Assembly (NCBI RefSeq): GCF_002105555.1
Contig: NZ_CP020612.1
Span: forward strand, 1 to 64,000
DNA: 64,000 nt
DNA from: Paracoccus contaminans
GTDB taxonomy: Bacteria > Pseudomonadota > Alphaproteobacteria > Rhodobacterales > Rhodobacteraceae
Direction: 5' to 3'
Of the stretch, positions 55,220 to 64,000 are shown piece after piece (the stretch's first letter is position 1; every line of letters starts with the position of its first letter). Both the position numbers and the translations under genes were made by a program. The notes beneath the pieces are model-generated. The model worked only from the letters and a program-made list of their open reading frames with translations. It ran no database searches and was not told where the DNA came from.

Positions 55220-57081
55220 CAGCGCCGCGCCGCGGCCAATGCGGCGCGGGCGCGCCGGCGCGGATCGCTTTCGAACAGGGCGGCAAGCTGTTCGGTCATC
55301 GCCCCGGCAAGCTGCTCGACATCGGTGATGGTCACGGCGCGCTGGTAATAGCGCGTCACGTCATGGCCGATGCCGATGGCGATCAATTCGACCTGCCGGC
55401 GCCGTTCGACCATGGCGATCACGTCGCGCAGGTGCCTTTCGAGATAGTTCGCGGGGTTCACCGACAGGGTCGAATCGTCCACCGGCGCGCCGTCGGAAAT
55501 CACCATCAGGATGCGCCGCGCCTCGGTCCGCCGCGTCATGCGCCGATGCGCCCATTCCAGCGCCTCGCCGTCGATGTTTTCCTTGAGCAGCCCTTCCTTC
55601 ATCATCAGCCCTAGATTGGGGCGCACCCGCCGCCAGGGGGCGTCGGCCGACTTGTAGATGATGTGGCGCAGGTCATTGAGGCGGCCGGGATTGGCCGGGC
55701 GGTTGGCCTTGAGCCAGGCCTCGCGGCTCTGCCCGCCCTTCCAGGCGCGGGTGGTGAAGCCCAGGATCTCGACCTTGACGGAACAGCGTTCCAGCGTGCG
55801 CGCCAGCACGTCGGCGCAGATCGCCGCGATGCTGATGGGGCGCCCGCGCATGGACCCGGAATTGTCGATCAGCAGCGTGACGACCGTGTCGCGGAACTCG
55901 GTATCCTTTTCCCACTTGAAGGACAGCGGCGTGGTGGGGTTGGCCACCACGCGCGCGAGGCGGCCGGCATCCAGCACGCCTTCCTCGCGGTCGAACTCCC
56001 AGCTGCGGTTCTGCTGGGCCTGCAAGCGGCGCTGAAGGCGGTTGGCCAGGCGGCTGACCGCGCCCTTGAGGGGTTCGAGCTGCTTGTCGAGATAGGCGCG
56101 CAGCCGTTCCAGTTCGGCCGGGTCGGCCAGATCCTCGGCCCGGATCTCCTCGTCGTATTCCTGGGTGAAGACGCGATAATCCGCCGACGCCTCGCTGACT
56201 GGGGGCGGCAGTTCGGGCGGCATCTCGCTGTCGGGCATCTCGGCATCCTCGGCGATCTCGTCATCCGACTGATCGTCCAGGCTGACCTGGGCCTGCCGTT
56301 CGTCCTGGGTGCGCTCCTGCGTCTGCTCGGGGCTGGCCTCGGCGTCCTCGCCCTCCTCCTGCTCGCGCGCCTGGTTGTCGCCGCTCTCCTCGTCCTCGTT
56401 CGCGGTCTCGTCCGCATCGTCCTGCTGCGGCTCGTCCGGATCGTCCCCCAGCTGGTCGCCATAGCCCAGATCGGCGATCATCCGGCGCGCCAGCCGGGCA
56501 AAGGCGGACTGATCGGCCAGGGCCGCTTGGACATCGGTCAGCGCCGCGCCGGCCTGCTGCTGCACGAAGGGGCGCCACAGATCGGCGACATGCTGGGCGG
56601 CAGGCGGCAGCGGCCGGCCGGTGGCGGCCTGCCGCACGAGATAGCCCGCCGCGACCGCCAGCGGCGCATCGGCCGCGGCGGCGATCTGGCCATAGCCCTT
56701 GCGCTCGGCCTCGGCGCCCAGGCGCGCGTTGATGTTGGACAGGGCGCCCGGCATCGCGCGCGCGCCCAGCGCCTCGCACCGGGCGGTTTCCATGGCCTCG
56801 TAAAGCTCGCGCGCGACCGGACCGGCGGGGACGTATTTCGCATGCGTGCCCGCATCGTGATGGCGCAGCTTCATCGCCAGCGCATCGGCCGTGCCGCGGG
56901 CCTGCACGATCTCGTCCCGCGTCATCCGGCGGCTGACCTGCGGCAGGCGCATCATGTCCCCCGCCAGGCCGGCCGGATCGGCGGAATAGGTGACGTTCAG
57001 ATCGGCATCGTCGGCCAGCGCGCGGGTCGCCTCGGCCAGGGCCTTCTTGAACGGGTCGGCGGGGTTGTCGGTCTTTTGCAT
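55219..57081 (-). CDS. cobT: Cobaltochelatase subunit CobT
   Basis: Part of the CobNST chelatase that inserts cobalt in aerobic cobalamin synthesis; CobS and CobT form the AAA-type ring. The 620-residue protein has an alpha-helical N-terminal domain, a long acidic linker (about 205-290, many Asp/Glu/Gln) and a C-terminal von Willebrand A domain with the MIDAS motif [11 protein letters not shown] and [13 protein letters not shown] at 57081; an upstream ATG at 57117 adds twelve residues. It overlaps the aminopeptidase start (TGATG). CobS lies 2.3 kb away on the same strand. Confidence 0.95.
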   Translation of the reverse strand: MQKTDNPADPFKKALAEATRALADDADLNVTYSADPAGLAGDMMRLPQVSRRMTRDEIVQARGTADALAMKLRHHDAGTHAKYVPAGPVARELYEAMETARCEALGARAMPGALSNINARLGAEAERKGYGQIAAAADAPLAVAAGYLVRQAATGRPLPPAAQHVADLWRPFVQQQAGAALTDVQAALADQSAFARLARRMIADLGYGDQLGDDPDEPQQDDADETANEDEESGDNQAREQEEGEDAEASPEQTQERTQDERQAQVSLDDQSDDEIAEDAEMPDSEMPPELPPPVSEASADYRVFTQEYDEEIRAEDLADPAELERLRAYLDKQLEPLKGAVSRLANRLQRRLQAQQNRSWEFDREEGVLDAGRLARVVANPTTPLSFKWEKDTEFRDTVVTLLIDNSGSMRGRPISIAAICADVLARTLERCSVKVEILGFTTRAWKGGQSREAWLKANRPANPGRLNDLRHIIYKSADAPWRRVRPNLGLMMKEGLLKENIDGEALEWAHRRMTRRTEARRILMVISDGAPVDDSTLSVNPANYLERHLRDVIAMVERRRQVELIAIGIGHDVTRYYQRAVTITDVEQLAGAMTEQLAALFESDPRRRARAALAAARR

Positions 57082-57133
57082 GGCCCTGTTTTGGGCCGTT
57101 CGCGGGCGCGTGTCCATATGGTGCGGGCGGACC

Positions 57134-57175
57134 GGGGCGCTGCCCCGGACCCCGGGATATTTTCATGCAGAAGAA
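57134..57175 (+). repeat. Dispersed GC-hairpin/ATATTT repeat, copy C
   Basis: GGGGCGCTGCCCC, GGACCCCGGGATATTTTC, ATGCAGAAGAA. The cleanest copy, in the gap between the divergent cobT and a small secreted-protein gene, pointing toward the latter. Confidence 0.65.
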
Positions 57176-57223
57176 ACGCAGGTCCGCCCACAGGCGTTTT
57201 CAGCCCGCCGCGAGGGAGAATCG

Positions 57224-57751
57224 ATGATGCAACGGGCCGTCCTGACGCTTGTGCCTGCGCTGCTTGCCCTTGGCATCGGCGCGTCACCGGCCCGTTCGGC
57301 CGAAACCTGCAGGCCCGAATACGAGCGCGGCTTTGCCGAAGGTGTCGCGGCCGTCAATGCGCAGCTTGGGTCGGTGACGGCGCGGATGCAGCGGGACGTG
57401 CAGGCGCAGGTGAACGCCCAGCTTGCCGCACTGGATGCCCGCCGGACGCGGGAACTGGAAACCCGGCTGGCAGAAGCCCAGGGCCGCGCGTTGCAGGGCG
57501 GTTCTGGCGCGGGTGATGCCCCATCCCGGTCGATGCCGCGGCTGCCCCCGCTGGTGCGCGCCCCCGGCGGCGGCATTGCGCCGGACCTGACGAGGGACCA
57601 GGCCGCCGCGACGCGGCTCGCCCGCCGGCCCGATCCGCGCATCCCCGCCGATCCGGCGGCCCTGCCCGCCGGGACGACCATCACCATCAGTGATCCGCAG
57701 AACCTGCCGCCTGCCCTGTTCAAGGCATTGATGGATTACGCCGGGCGCTGA
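57224..57751 (+). CDS. Secreted protein of unknown function
   Basis: 175 residues, not recognised. It has a clear Sec signal peptide (MMQRAVLTLVPALLALGIGASPARSA, cleavage near 26), then a helical Ala/Gln/Arg-rich stretch (about 40-85, RMQRDVQAQVNAQLAALDARR) that may be a coiled coil, and a Pro/Arg-rich C-terminus ending PPALFKALMDYAGR. ATG at 57224 with GAGGGAGA upstream. Its 3' end overlaps the convergent HxlR gene by 16 nt. A periplasmic role is likely. Confidence 0.75.
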   Translation: MMQRAVLTLVPALLALGIGASPARSAETCRPEYERGFAEGVAAVNAQLGSVTARMQRDVQAQVNAQLAALDARRTRELETRLAEAQGRALQGGSGAGDAPSRSMPRLPPLVRAPGGGIAPDLTRDQAAATRLARRPDPRIPADPAALPAGTTITISDPQNLPPALFKALMDYAGR

Positions 57752-58137
57752 CGGTTTCGCGCATCAAAACGCGCCCGCGCCGCGTCGATCGCATCGGCAT
57801 GGGCCCAGGTCCATTCCGCCAGGGCTGCGATCGGGCGGAACAGGTCATGCCCCATTTCGGTCAGCGCATATTCCACCTGCGGCGGGCGCAGCGGGGTCAC
57901 CGTGCGGCTGACCAGCCCGTCGCGTTCCATCTTGCGCAGCGTGGCGGTCAGCATCTTCTGCGAGATGCTGCCCATCCTGCGCTTGAGCGCGGAAAAGCGC
58001 AGCGGCCCCTGCCCCAGTTCGCGCACGATCAGCAATGTCCATTTATCGCCGATCCGCCCCAGCATTTCACTAATCCGCCGGCAAGTTCCCGTATCCTGCG
58101 TATCGGGAGGTATCGCCGAGGTGCCTTCTTGTGCCAT
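57736..58137 (-). CDS. HxlR-family transcriptional regulator
   Basis: 133-residue winged-helix regulator. The CRRISEMLGRIGDKWTLLIVRELGQGPLRFSALKRRMGSISQKMLTATLRKMERDGLVSR pattern (about 19-78) is the HxlR domain; a single Cys near the start of the domain could be redox-sensing, as in YodB/HypR relatives. It is divergent from an FMN reductase across 55 bp that contains GTTA...TAAC half-sites (58155-58178), so it probably controls that reductase. Confidence 0.9.
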   Translation of the reverse strand: MAQEGTSAIPPDTQDTGTCRRISEMLGRIGDKWTLLIVRELGQGPLRFSALKRRMGSISQKMLTATLRKMERDGLVSRTVTPLRPPQVEYALTEMGHDLFRPIAALAEWTWAHADAIDAARARFDARNRQRPA

Positions 58138-58192
58138 CGCCAGCCCGCCCCATAGTTACCGACATAAACCACGTTAACAACGGAGACCGCCG

Positions 58193-58777
58193 ATGTCCAA
58201 ACCCACCATCGCCGTCATTATCGGATCCACCCGCCAGGCCCGCTTCGGCGACAAGCCGGCGCGCTGGTTCATGGAAAAGGTCAGCGACCATGCCGACCTT
58301 GCCTTCGAACTGGTCGATCTGCGCGACTTCAACCTGCCGATTTTTGACGAGGTGGCCTCGAACGCCTATGCCCCTTCGGCCAGCCCCGAGGCGCAGCGCT
58401 GGCAAGAGGTCGTCAAGGGCTTTGACGGCTATGTCTTTGTCCTGCCGGAATACAACCATTCGCTGCCCGGCGCGCTCAAGAACGCGCTGGATCACGACTA
58501 TACGGGGTGGAACCGCAAGCCGATGGGCGCGGTGGCCTATGGCTCGATGGGCGGGGCGCGGTCGCTCGAACATCTGCGCGGCATCGCGGTCGAGCTGCAG
58601 ATGGTTCCCCTGCGCAATGCCGTCCATATCGGCGGGGGCGATTTCTTCACGGTCTGGAGCGGCGGGCAGGACAAGCCGATGAGCGAGATCGAAGACCACC
58701 TGGAAGTCTCGCTGAACGCCATGCTGGACGAGCTGGTCTGGTGGACCAAGGCAACCAAGGCCGCGCGCGAGGCTTGA
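58193..58777 (+). CDS. NADPH-dependent FMN reductase (quinone/chromate reductase type)
   Basis: 194-residue flavodoxin-fold reductase: IIGSTRQARFG phosphate loop (about 9-19), LPEYNHSLPGALKNALDH (about 84-101, FMN/substrate site) and YGSMGGARS. Relatives reduce quinones, azo dyes or chromate with NADPH. ATG at 58193 with a GGAGA site. Divergent HxlR regulator suggests induction by quinone-like electrophiles (inferred). Confidence 0.9.
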   Translation: MSKPTIAVIIGSTRQARFGDKPARWFMEKVSDHADLAFELVDLRDFNLPIFDEVASNAYAPSASPEAQRWQEVVKGFDGYVFVLPEYNHSLPGALKNALDHDYTGWNRKPMGAVAYGSMGGARSLEHLRGIAVELQMVPLRNAVHIGGGDFFTVWSGGQDKPMSEIEDHLEVSLNAMLDELVWWTKATKAAREA

Positions 58778-58791
58778 AGATCAGCGGCCGA

Positions 58792-59328
58792 TCAGATCCG
58801 GTTCTGGTCGGCCGCCGTCATGATCCGGCGCGGCTCGGGGGCAGAAGCCAAAGGCGCCGCGTACTGGGCGATCTGACCCCAGTTTTCTTTGTACGCGTCG
58901 AGCCAGCCGGCCCTCAGCGGAAAATCGGCTCCACAGATCCTAGTGTAATCAAGGTTGAGACGCCGCAGCGTCGTTGGGTTGCGGACCGCGTCATTCTTCC
59001 CTGGCCGGCCAAGCCACGCCTTGTAGCTTGACCTCACTGCATCAGCGACGATGCGGGAAGGCACCACATAGACCACGGGAAAGAGACTGTCCTTGCGCAG
59101 CTCCGCCTCTTTCCCCAGATCGACAAAGGCATAGAATATGCTGTCGCCCGCGATGCGCTCATGCTTTTCCTGCATGTGCCAGCCGCGATCGGCGCCTTTG
59201 TCCCAACTTGTCTTGACCTGAAAGGCGCACAGCTGTGTGCCGTCTGTCGATGTCACGACGATGTCAAAGTTCAGTACGCCCTGCGGCGCCAGCGCGGCGA
59301 TGTATCCCCGCGACAACAGCCGTGACAT
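58792..59328 (-). CDS. PD-(D/E)XK-like protein with broken N-terminus
   Basis: 178 residues from the ATG at 59328. The segment FDIVVTSTDG...FQVKTS (about 21-41) has the Asp and Q-V-K spacing of PD-(D/E)XK nuclease-like folds. In frame upstream of this ATG the DNA encodes AAGEHLV, the expected continuation of the N-terminal helix, with no start codon. The likely true start is the ATG at 59378, overlapping the cobS stop (TGATG), in a different frame; one extra G in the GGGG run at about 59350-59353 would join the two. So the gene is probably frameshifted here. Function unknown; codon use is slightly less GC-rich than neighbours. Confidence 0.6.
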   Translation of the reverse strand: MSRLLSRGYIAALAPQGVLNFDIVVTSTDGTQLCAFQVKTSWDKGADRGWHMQEKHERIAGDSIFYAFVDLGKEAELRKDSLFPVVYVVPSRIVADAVRSSYKAWLGRPGKNDAVRNPTTLRRLNLDYTRICGADFPLRAGWLDAYKENWGQIAQYAAPLASAPEPRRIMTAADQNRI

Positions 59329-59377
59329 GACCAGATGCTCGCCGGCGGCCCCGTCAGCGAGCTTTGGCGAACATCCA

Positions 59378-60355
59378 TCAAACCGCCCTTGCCGCCGCGC
59401 TCTCCGGCAGTTCCTCGTCGAACAGGCGCTGATAGAACTCGGCGACCGTCTGGCGCTCCAACTCGTCGCATTTGTTCAGGAAGGTCAGGCGGAACGCATA
59501 GCCCACATTGTCGAAGATGCGGCTGTTCTGCGCCCAGCTGATGACCGTCCGGGGCGACATGACGGTGGACAGATCGCCCTGCATGAAGGCGGTGCGGGTC
59601 AGGTCGGCCAGCGTCACCATGCGGGCGACGATGCCGCGGCCCTTTTCGGTGTTCATCTGCGGCACCTTGGCCAGCACGATCGCCGTCTCCGCATCATGGG
59701 ACAGATAGTTAAGCGTCGCGACCAGGTTCCAGCGGTCCATCTGGCCCTGGTTGATCTGCTGGGTGCCATGGTAAAGGCCGGTCGTATCGCCAAGGCCCAC
59801 CGTGTTGGCCGTTGCGAACAGGCGGAAATAGGGGTTCGGGGCGATCACCTCGTTCTGGTCGAGCAGCGTCAGCTTGCCCTCGGCCTCCAGCACGCGCTGG
59901 ATCACGAACATCACGTCGGCGCGGCCGGCGTCGTATTCGTCAAAGACGATCGCCGTCGGGTTGCGCAGCGCCCAGGGCAGGATGCCTTCGTGGAACACCG
60001 TCACCTGCTGGCCGTCCACCAGCTTGATCGCGTCCTTGCCGATCAGGTCGATGCGGCTGACATGGCTGTCAAGATTGACGCGCACGCAGGGCCAGTTCAG
60101 GCGGGCCGCCACCTGCTCGATATGGGTGGATTTGCCGGTGCCGTGATAGCCCTGGATCATCACCCGGCGGTTGTAGGCGAACCCCGCCAGGATGGCGAGC
60201 GTGGTGTCAGGGTCGAACTTGTAGGTCGGGTCGAGGTCGGGCACCCGGTCGGTGCGTTCGGCAAAGCCCTTGACCTTCATCTCGCTGTCGATGCCGAAGA
60301 CGTCGCGGATGTCGATTTCCTCGGTCGGTTTCGCGTTCACGTCCAGATCGGTCAT
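59378..60355 (-). CDS. cobS: Cobaltochelatase subunit CobS
   Basis: AAA+ ATPase subunit of aerobic cobaltochelatase, 325 residues, MoxR-like. Walker [14 protein letters not shown] (about 69-81), Walker [16 protein letters not shown], and sensor [10 protein letters not shown]. The N-terminal [30 protein letters not shown] is specific to CobS. ATG at 60355. Its stop overlaps the ATG of the downstream frameshifted gene. CobT lies further downstream, separated by unrelated genes; CobN is not in the window. Confidence 0.95.
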   Translation of the reverse strand: MTDLDVNAKPTEEIDIRDVFGIDSEMKVKGFAERTDRVPDLDPTYKFDPDTTLAILAGFAYNRRVMIQGYHGTGKSTHIEQVAARLNWPCVRVNLDSHVSRIDLIGKDAIKLVDGQQVTVFHEGILPWALRNPTAIVFDEYDAGRADVMFVIQRVLEAEGKLTLLDQNEVIAPNPYFRLFATANTVGLGDTTGLYHGTQQINQGQMDRWNLVATLNYLSHDAETAIVLAKVPQMNTEKGRGIVARMVTLADLTRTAFMQGDLSTVMSPRTVISWAQNSRIFDNVGYAFRLTFLNKCDELERQTVAEFYQRLFDEELPESAAARAV

Positions 60356-60481
60356 CGTCCGGGTTCCCTTTCCTTGAATGCTGTGGTGATGAAGCATCGC
60401 CCGCAAAGGTGCAAGCAAGGCCGAACCGAATGGGGGCCGGTGCGTTCGCCCCGGTAACGTGCGGACAGAAACGGAGCGGAG

Positions 60482-61480
60482 ATGAGCGGACTGATCGCAT
60501 TGCTGGACGACGTGGCCGGCATCGCCAAGGTGGCGGCGGCCTCGATCGACGATGTGGCGGGCATGTCCGTCAAGGCCAGCGCCAAGGCCGCCGGCGCGGT
60601 CATCGACGATGCGGCGGTGACGCCGAAATATGTCCACGGCTTCGATGCCGATCGCGAGGTGCCGATCGTCTGGAAGATCGCCAAGGGCTCGATCTTCAAC
60701 AAGATCGTGATCCTGCTGCCGGTGGCGCTGCTGCTGTCGGCCTTTGCGCCCTGGGCGATATCGCCGCTGCTGATGCTGGGGGGCGGGTATCTGTGCTTCG
60801 AGGGCGCAGAGAAGGTCTGGCACGCCTTTGCGCCCGGCGGGGGGCACGAGGACGAGGACGAGGACACGTGCGCCGAAGATCCCGCGCATCTTGAGGAAAG
60901 CAAGGTCGCGGGGGCGATCAAGACCGATTTCATCCTGTCGGCCGAGATCATGACCATCGCCCTGAACGAGGTGACGCGGCTCGTCGTCGCGCAGGGCATC
61001 CACGGCCCCCTCAAGTTCGCGATGGAGGCCGCGGCACTGGCCTTTGTCGCCATGGCGATCACGGGCGGGGTCTATGGCTTTGTCGCCCTGATCGTGAAGG
61101 TCGATGATTATGGCCTGTCGCTGGCGCGCACGCGCACGGGCCTGCTGAGCAGGGCGGGATGCTGGCTGGTGCGGGTCATGCCGCGTTTCATGGCGGCGCT
61201 TACCATCATCGGGACGGCGGCCATGATCTGGGTGGGGGGCAGCATCGTCCTGCACGGCCTGCACGACCTGGGTCTGCACCAGCCCTATGAATGGATCCAG
61301 CACCGCGCGGCCGAGGCAGCCGCCGCGATGCCGGGCATCGCGGGCCTTGCGGGATGGTTCGTCACCGCCCTGTTCGACGGCATCTTCGGGCTTGTTCTGG
61401 GATTGCTGCTGCTGCCGGTGGCGAACGGGGTCATCGCGCCCCTGTGGTCGGCGGGGCGGCGGGCGTTCGGCCGGTCGTGA
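60482..61480 (+). CDS. DUF808 (YedI-like) membrane protein
   Basis: 332-residue inner-membrane protein. The N-terminal [26 protein letters not shown] repeat-like stretch and [24 protein letters not shown] (about 140-165) define the DUF808 family; about six hydrophobic helices and an acidic loop (HEDEDEDT near 122). Function unknown. ATG at 60482, divergent from cobS. Its TGA abuts the convergent dsbB stop, giving TGATCA. Confidence 0.87.
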   Translation: MSGLIALLDDVAGIAKVAAASIDDVAGMSVKASAKAAGAVIDDAAVTPKYVHGFDADREVPIVWKIAKGSIFNKIVILLPVALLLSAFAPWAISPLLMLGGGYLCFEGAEKVWHAFAPGGGHEDEDEDTCAEDPAHLEESKVAGAIKTDFILSAEIMTIALNEVTRLVVAQGIHGPLKFAMEAAALAFVAMAITGGVYGFVALIVKVDDYGLSLARTRTGLLSRAGCWLVRVMPRFMAALTIIGTAAMIWVGGSIVLHGLHDLGLHQPYEWIQHRAAEAAAAMPGIAGLAGWFVTALFDGIFGLVLGLLLLPVANGVIAPLWSAGRRAFGRS

Positions 61481-61990
61481 TCACCGCCGGGCGGTGCGCA
61501 GCGACATCGCCCACAGCACCGCCAGCCCGGCCGAACACAGCGCATTCCAGGCCGCCATGCTGAGCCCGAGGAAGGACCAGGCCGGCTGGTCGCAGCGCAC
61601 GACCTGCGCGCTGCGGATACGGTTCAGCAGGTCGGCGGTGCTGGCGGCTCCCAGATCGCCAAGCCCCCCGGTGCAGGCGGTGGGCCCGGCCCACCACTGC
61701 AGCTCCACCCCCGTGTGGTAAAGCGCGGTCCCCGCCGCAGCGAGCGCGGCGAGCAGGCCAAGAAACGCCAGGGCGCGTCGATGCCCTGTCAGCAGGATTG
61801 CCGCCCCGACCGCCACGGCCGCGGCATGGGTCCAGCGCTGGAGCAGGCACAATTCGCAAGGACGATACCCCGCTGCCTGAAAGCCGAATGCCCCGGCCAG
61901 CAGCAGGGCCGATCCGGCCGCCGCGGCCAGCGCAAGCCTGCGCCGGAACACGCCGACAGGCGGCAGGGAAACAGGCCGGGATTGGGGCAT
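61481..61990 (-). CDS. dsbB: Disulfide bond formation protein DsbB
   Basis: Inner-membrane thiol oxidase that reoxidises DsbA and passes electrons to quinone. The 169-residue protein has four helices, the first redox pair Cys45/Cys48 (PCELC) and the second-loop pair Cys106/Cys133. ATG at 61990; a longer frame to 62038 overlaps the DedA gene. It follows the DedA gene by 17 bp. Confidence 0.9.
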   Translation of the reverse strand: MPQSRPVSLPPVGVFRRRLALAAAAGSALLLAGAFGFQAAGYRPCELCLLQRWTHAAAVAVGAAILLTGHRRALAFLGLLAALAAAGTALYHTGVELQWWAGPTACTGGLGDLGAASTADLLNRIRSAQVVRCDQPAWSFLGLSMAAWNALCSAGLAVLWAMSLRTARR

Positions 61991-62007
61991 GGATCGGCTC
62001 CGAAATC

Positions 62008-62604
62008 TCAGTGGGCGCGCCAGGTGACAACGCGCCACAGATAGACCAGCACGACGGCGGCGACGACGATCTTGGACAGCGGATCAATCACATCAGCGAC
62101 ACGCGCCCAGTTCGCGGCCAGCAGCATGCCGGCGGCGGCCAGCAGCCCGGTCCATAGCAGGCTGCCCAGGATGGTCCAGCCGAGGAACCGCAGCCATCCC
62201 ATGCCGGCAACCCCGGCGGGCACCGAGATCAGCGTGCGCACCGCCGGGATCATCCGGCCTAGGAAGACGGCGATGCCGCCCCTGCGGTCGAACCAGCCCT
62301 GCGCCGCGTCGATGTCAGACGGCGCGACCGTCAGCCAGCGCCCCCAGCGCCCCGCCCAGCGGCGCAGCCGTGCCGCGCCGATCCAGGCGCCCAGGATGAA
62401 CCAGACCGATGTGCCCAGGACCGAGCCGGCCGTTCCGGCAAGCAGCGTCGGCACCAGGGCCATCTTTCCCTGCGCGATCAGATAGCCGGCCAGCGGCATG
62501 ATGACCTCGGACGGAATGGGCGGGAACAGGTTTTCAAGCAGCATCAGGGCAAAGACGCCGGGATAGCCCCAGCCCCCGATCACCGAGACGACCCATTCGA
62601 ACAT
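62008..62604 (-). CDS. DedA-family membrane protein
   Basis: 198-residue inner-membrane protein with five or six helices. The family motifs are ENLFPPIPSEVIMPLAGYLIAQGK (about 23-46) and the FLGRMIPAVRTLISVPAGVAGM re-entrant segment (about 113-135). Members are thought to move polyprenyl-phosphate or phospholipid across the membrane. The ATG at 62604 has a GGAG site 7 nt upstream; ATG at 62619 is the longer option. Confidence 0.9.
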   Translation of the reverse strand: MFEWVVSVIGGWGYPGVFALMLLENLFPPIPSEVIMPLAGYLIAQGKMALVPTLLAGTAGSVLGTSVWFILGAWIGAARLRRWAGRWGRWLTVAPSDIDAAQGWFDRRGGIAVFLGRMIPAVRTLISVPAGVAGMGWLRFLGWTILGSLLWTGLLAAAGMLLAANWARVADVIDPLSKIVVAAVVLVYLWRVVTWRAH

Positions 62605-62759
62605 CCACCGCTCCTGCATCGCAGCGCCGTGGCGCCCTTGGGGGTGGCGGCAAGAAAGCCCGGCTTGCGGGAACCGTCAACCCTGCATAACCATTCACCG
62701 ACTGGCCCGAACCTGCGCACCGCGCGGATCGCGCCTGTCCGGCTCAGGGAGGATGCGGA

Positions 62760-63608
62760 ATGGAATGGCGTGGCCGACGCGGCAGCAGCAACATCGAGGA
62801 TCGCCGCGGCATGGGCACCGCGGGAGTCGGCGGCATCGGGCTTGTCGGAACGCTGGTGGTGCTGGCGGTAGGGTATTTCTTCGGCGTCGACATCACGCCG
62901 ACGATGGGCGGCCTGTCCCAGCAGCCCGGCGCCGCCCCGCGCGGCGAGCTGTCACAGGCCGACCGCGATGCGAGCGATTTCGTCTCCGTCGTGCTGGCCG
63001 ACACCGAGGAGGTGTGGGCGGATGTCCTGTCCCGGCAGGCCAACATGCAATATACCAACCCGACGCTGGTGCTGTTTTCGGGCGCGGTGCAGTCGGCCTG
63101 CGGCGGCGCCTCGGCCGCGATGGGGCCGTTCTATTGCCCCAACGACCGCAAGGTCTATCTCGACACAGACTTCTTCCGCGTGATGCAATCCAAGATGGGC
63201 GCGGGCGGCGATTTTGCCTATGCCTATGTCGTGGCGCATGAAATCGGCCACCATGTCCAGAACCAGCTCGGCGTGCTGTCTGAGGTTAACCGCGTCCGCG
63301 CCCGCGCCAGCGAGGCCGATTCCAACCATCTTTCGGTGCTGACCGAATTGCAGGCGGACTGCTTTGCGGGCATCTGGGCGCGCCAGGCAAGCGAGCGTTA
63401 CGGCACGATCGAGCAAGGCGACATCGAGGAGGCGCTGAACGCCGCCCGCGCCGTGGGCGATGACGTGCTGATGCAAAAGGCCGGGCGTGCCCCCATGCCC
63501 GATTCGTTCACCCATGGCTCGGCACGCGACCGCATGACCTGGCTGCAGCGCGGGATGCGCTCGGGCCAGCTGGCGCAGTGCGATACCTTCTCGAACGCCG
63601 GGCTCTGA
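62760..63608 (+). CDS. Neutral zinc metallopeptidase (YpfJ family)
   Basis: 282-residue protein with one N-terminal membrane anchor (about 22-42, preceded by a basic, glycine-rich tail) and a periplasmic or cytosolic zinc domain. The motif HEIGHH at 160-165 gives His160, Glu161, His164; a later Glu in ELQADCFAG is the likely third ligand. FYCPNDRKVYLDTDFF is characteristic. Activity in vivo is unknown. ATG at 62760 with a GGGAGG site. A terminator follows. Confidence 0.9.
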   Translation: MEWRGRRGSSNIEDRRGMGTAGVGGIGLVGTLVVLAVGYFFGVDITPTMGGLSQQPGAAPRGELSQADRDASDFVSVVLADTEEVWADVLSRQANMQYTNPTLVLFSGAVQSACGGASAAMGPFYCPNDRKVYLDTDFFRVMQSKMGAGGDFAYAYVVAHEIGHHVQNQLGVLSEVNRVRARASEADSNHLSVLTELQADCFAGIWARQASERYGTIEQGDIEEALNAARAVGDDVLMQKAGRAPMPDSFTHGSARDRMTWLQRGMRSGQLAQCDTFSNAGL

Positions 63609-63633
63609 CCGCCGGCCCCTTCGACTGAACAGC

Positions 63634-63668
63634 AGCCGCGCCGGCTATCGGCGCGGCTCTCTTGCTTT
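63634..63668 (+). terminator. Rho-independent terminator
   Basis: AGCCGCGCCG (63634-63643), loop GCTAT, CGGCGCGGCT (63649-63658): perfect 10 bp stem followed by CTCTTGCTTT. Ends the metallopeptidase transcript ahead of gyrA. Confidence 0.7.
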
Positions 63669-63753
63669 GCCCTCCGGGTGCCGGGTCGGGTATTGCGGCA
63701 CCGGGGCGGCCCTGCCCCCGCTAAACGGGCAATGCCTTTGCCCGCCTGCTGCG

Positions 63754-63781
63754 TTGAACCCAGAGGCTGTGGGTGCTAGAG
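63754..63781 (+). promoter_or_regulatory. Candidate gyrA promoter
   Basis: TTGAAC (63754-63759), 16 nt spacer, CTAGAG (63776-63781), 30 bp before the gyrA start. The -10 is weak. Confidence 0.3.
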
Positions 63782-63811
63782 TTGGCCTCAACGATATGTT
63801 GAAGGCGAGCC

Positions 63812-64000
63812 GTGGCCGATACTCCCCCCGATCCTTCCGAAGACGACCTGCCGGCGCAGGATGCTGCTGCCGGTTCTGCCGTCATGGCGCATGACGGGCC
63901 GACCGTCGACATCGCATCCGAGATGCGGACCGCCTATCTTGATTATGCGATGTCGGTCATCGTCAGCCGCGCGATCCCCGATCTGCGCGACGGGCTCAAG
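63812..64000 (+). CDS. gyrA: DNA gyrase subunit A (partial, N-terminus only)
   Basis: First 63 codons of the ATPase-independent breakage-reunion subunit of gyrase. After a variable acidic leader, [26 protein letters not shown] is the hallmark start of GyrA; ParC differs here. The start is a GTG at 63812 with GAAGG 7-8 nt upstream. The catalytic Tyr and the quinolone-resistance region lie beyond the window. Confidence 0.93.
   Translation, partial: MADTPPDPSEDDLPAQDAAAGSAVMAHDGPTVDIASEMRTAYLDYAMSVIVSRAIPDLRDGLK

Overview
This is a GC-rich window (roughly two thirds G+C) from an alphaproteobacterium. Gene content and gene order point to the Rhodobacteraceae, most likely Paracoccus or a close relative. 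That placement is inferred from the set bamE / DUF177-rpmF-plsX-fabH / gmk-gamma carbonic anhydrase-phoR / cobS-cobT / olsB and from the style of the proteins; no rRNA is present to confirm it. The DNA looks chromosomal. I see no tRNA, rRNA, CRISPR array, insertion sequence or prophage. Most of the window is tightly packed housekeeping genes, many joined by 1-4 nt stop/start overlaps.

Layout. 1-6 kb: the end of ccmE (cytochrome c maturation, cut by the window edge), murI, a fused indolepyruvate ferredoxin oxidoreductase, and a divergent LysR regulator with a clean T-N11-A operator between the two. A probable small RNA with a strong terminator follows the LysR gene. 6-14 kb: purL, a 600 bp gap, then phoR-gamma carbonic anhydrase-gmk on the minus strand, and ispH, a GST, rnhA and a TRIC-type membrane protein on the plus strand. 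14-23 kb: tgt, olsB, msrB, bamE, the DUF177-rpmF-plsX-fabH lipid/ribosome block, hisF-hisE, a possible frameshifted relic and rnd.

23.6-39.5 kb is the most distinctive part: a sugar or sugar-acid catabolic island. It has a 2,5-dioxovalerate (alpha-ketoglutarate semialdehyde) dehydrogenase, an FAH-family hydrolase, a complete CUT1 ABC sugar importer, a PfkB kinase, a 2-hydroxyacid dehydrogenase, three SDR dehydrogenases, an IlvD/Edd sugar-acid dehydratase of the xylonate/arabinonate type, a DenD-like dehydrogenase and two GntR/FCD regulators. Four GTATAC-centred palindromes, similar to the ExuR/UxuR operator, sit in four of its promoter regions. The enzymes fit oxidation of an aldose to an aldonate, dehydration, and then either the alpha-ketoglutarate branch or the 4-dehydrogenase/diketo-hydrolase branch that gives pyruvate plus a 2-hydroxyacid.

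39.6-43.5 kb: a YehZYXW/OsmF-type glycine betaine importer. 43.6-64 kb: a Zn amidohydrolase, a TerC protein, a DUF1501/DUF1800 pair, aspS, a CPBP protease next to a GH25 lipoprotein, a D-lactate dehydrogenase, aminopeptidase P, cobT and cobS (aerobic cobaltochelatase) separated by unrelated small genes, an HxlR regulator facing an FMN reductase, DUF808, dsbB, DedA, a neutral zinc metallopeptidase, and the 5' end of gyrA cut by the right edge. A short GC-hairpin plus ATATTT repeat occurs four times between genes.
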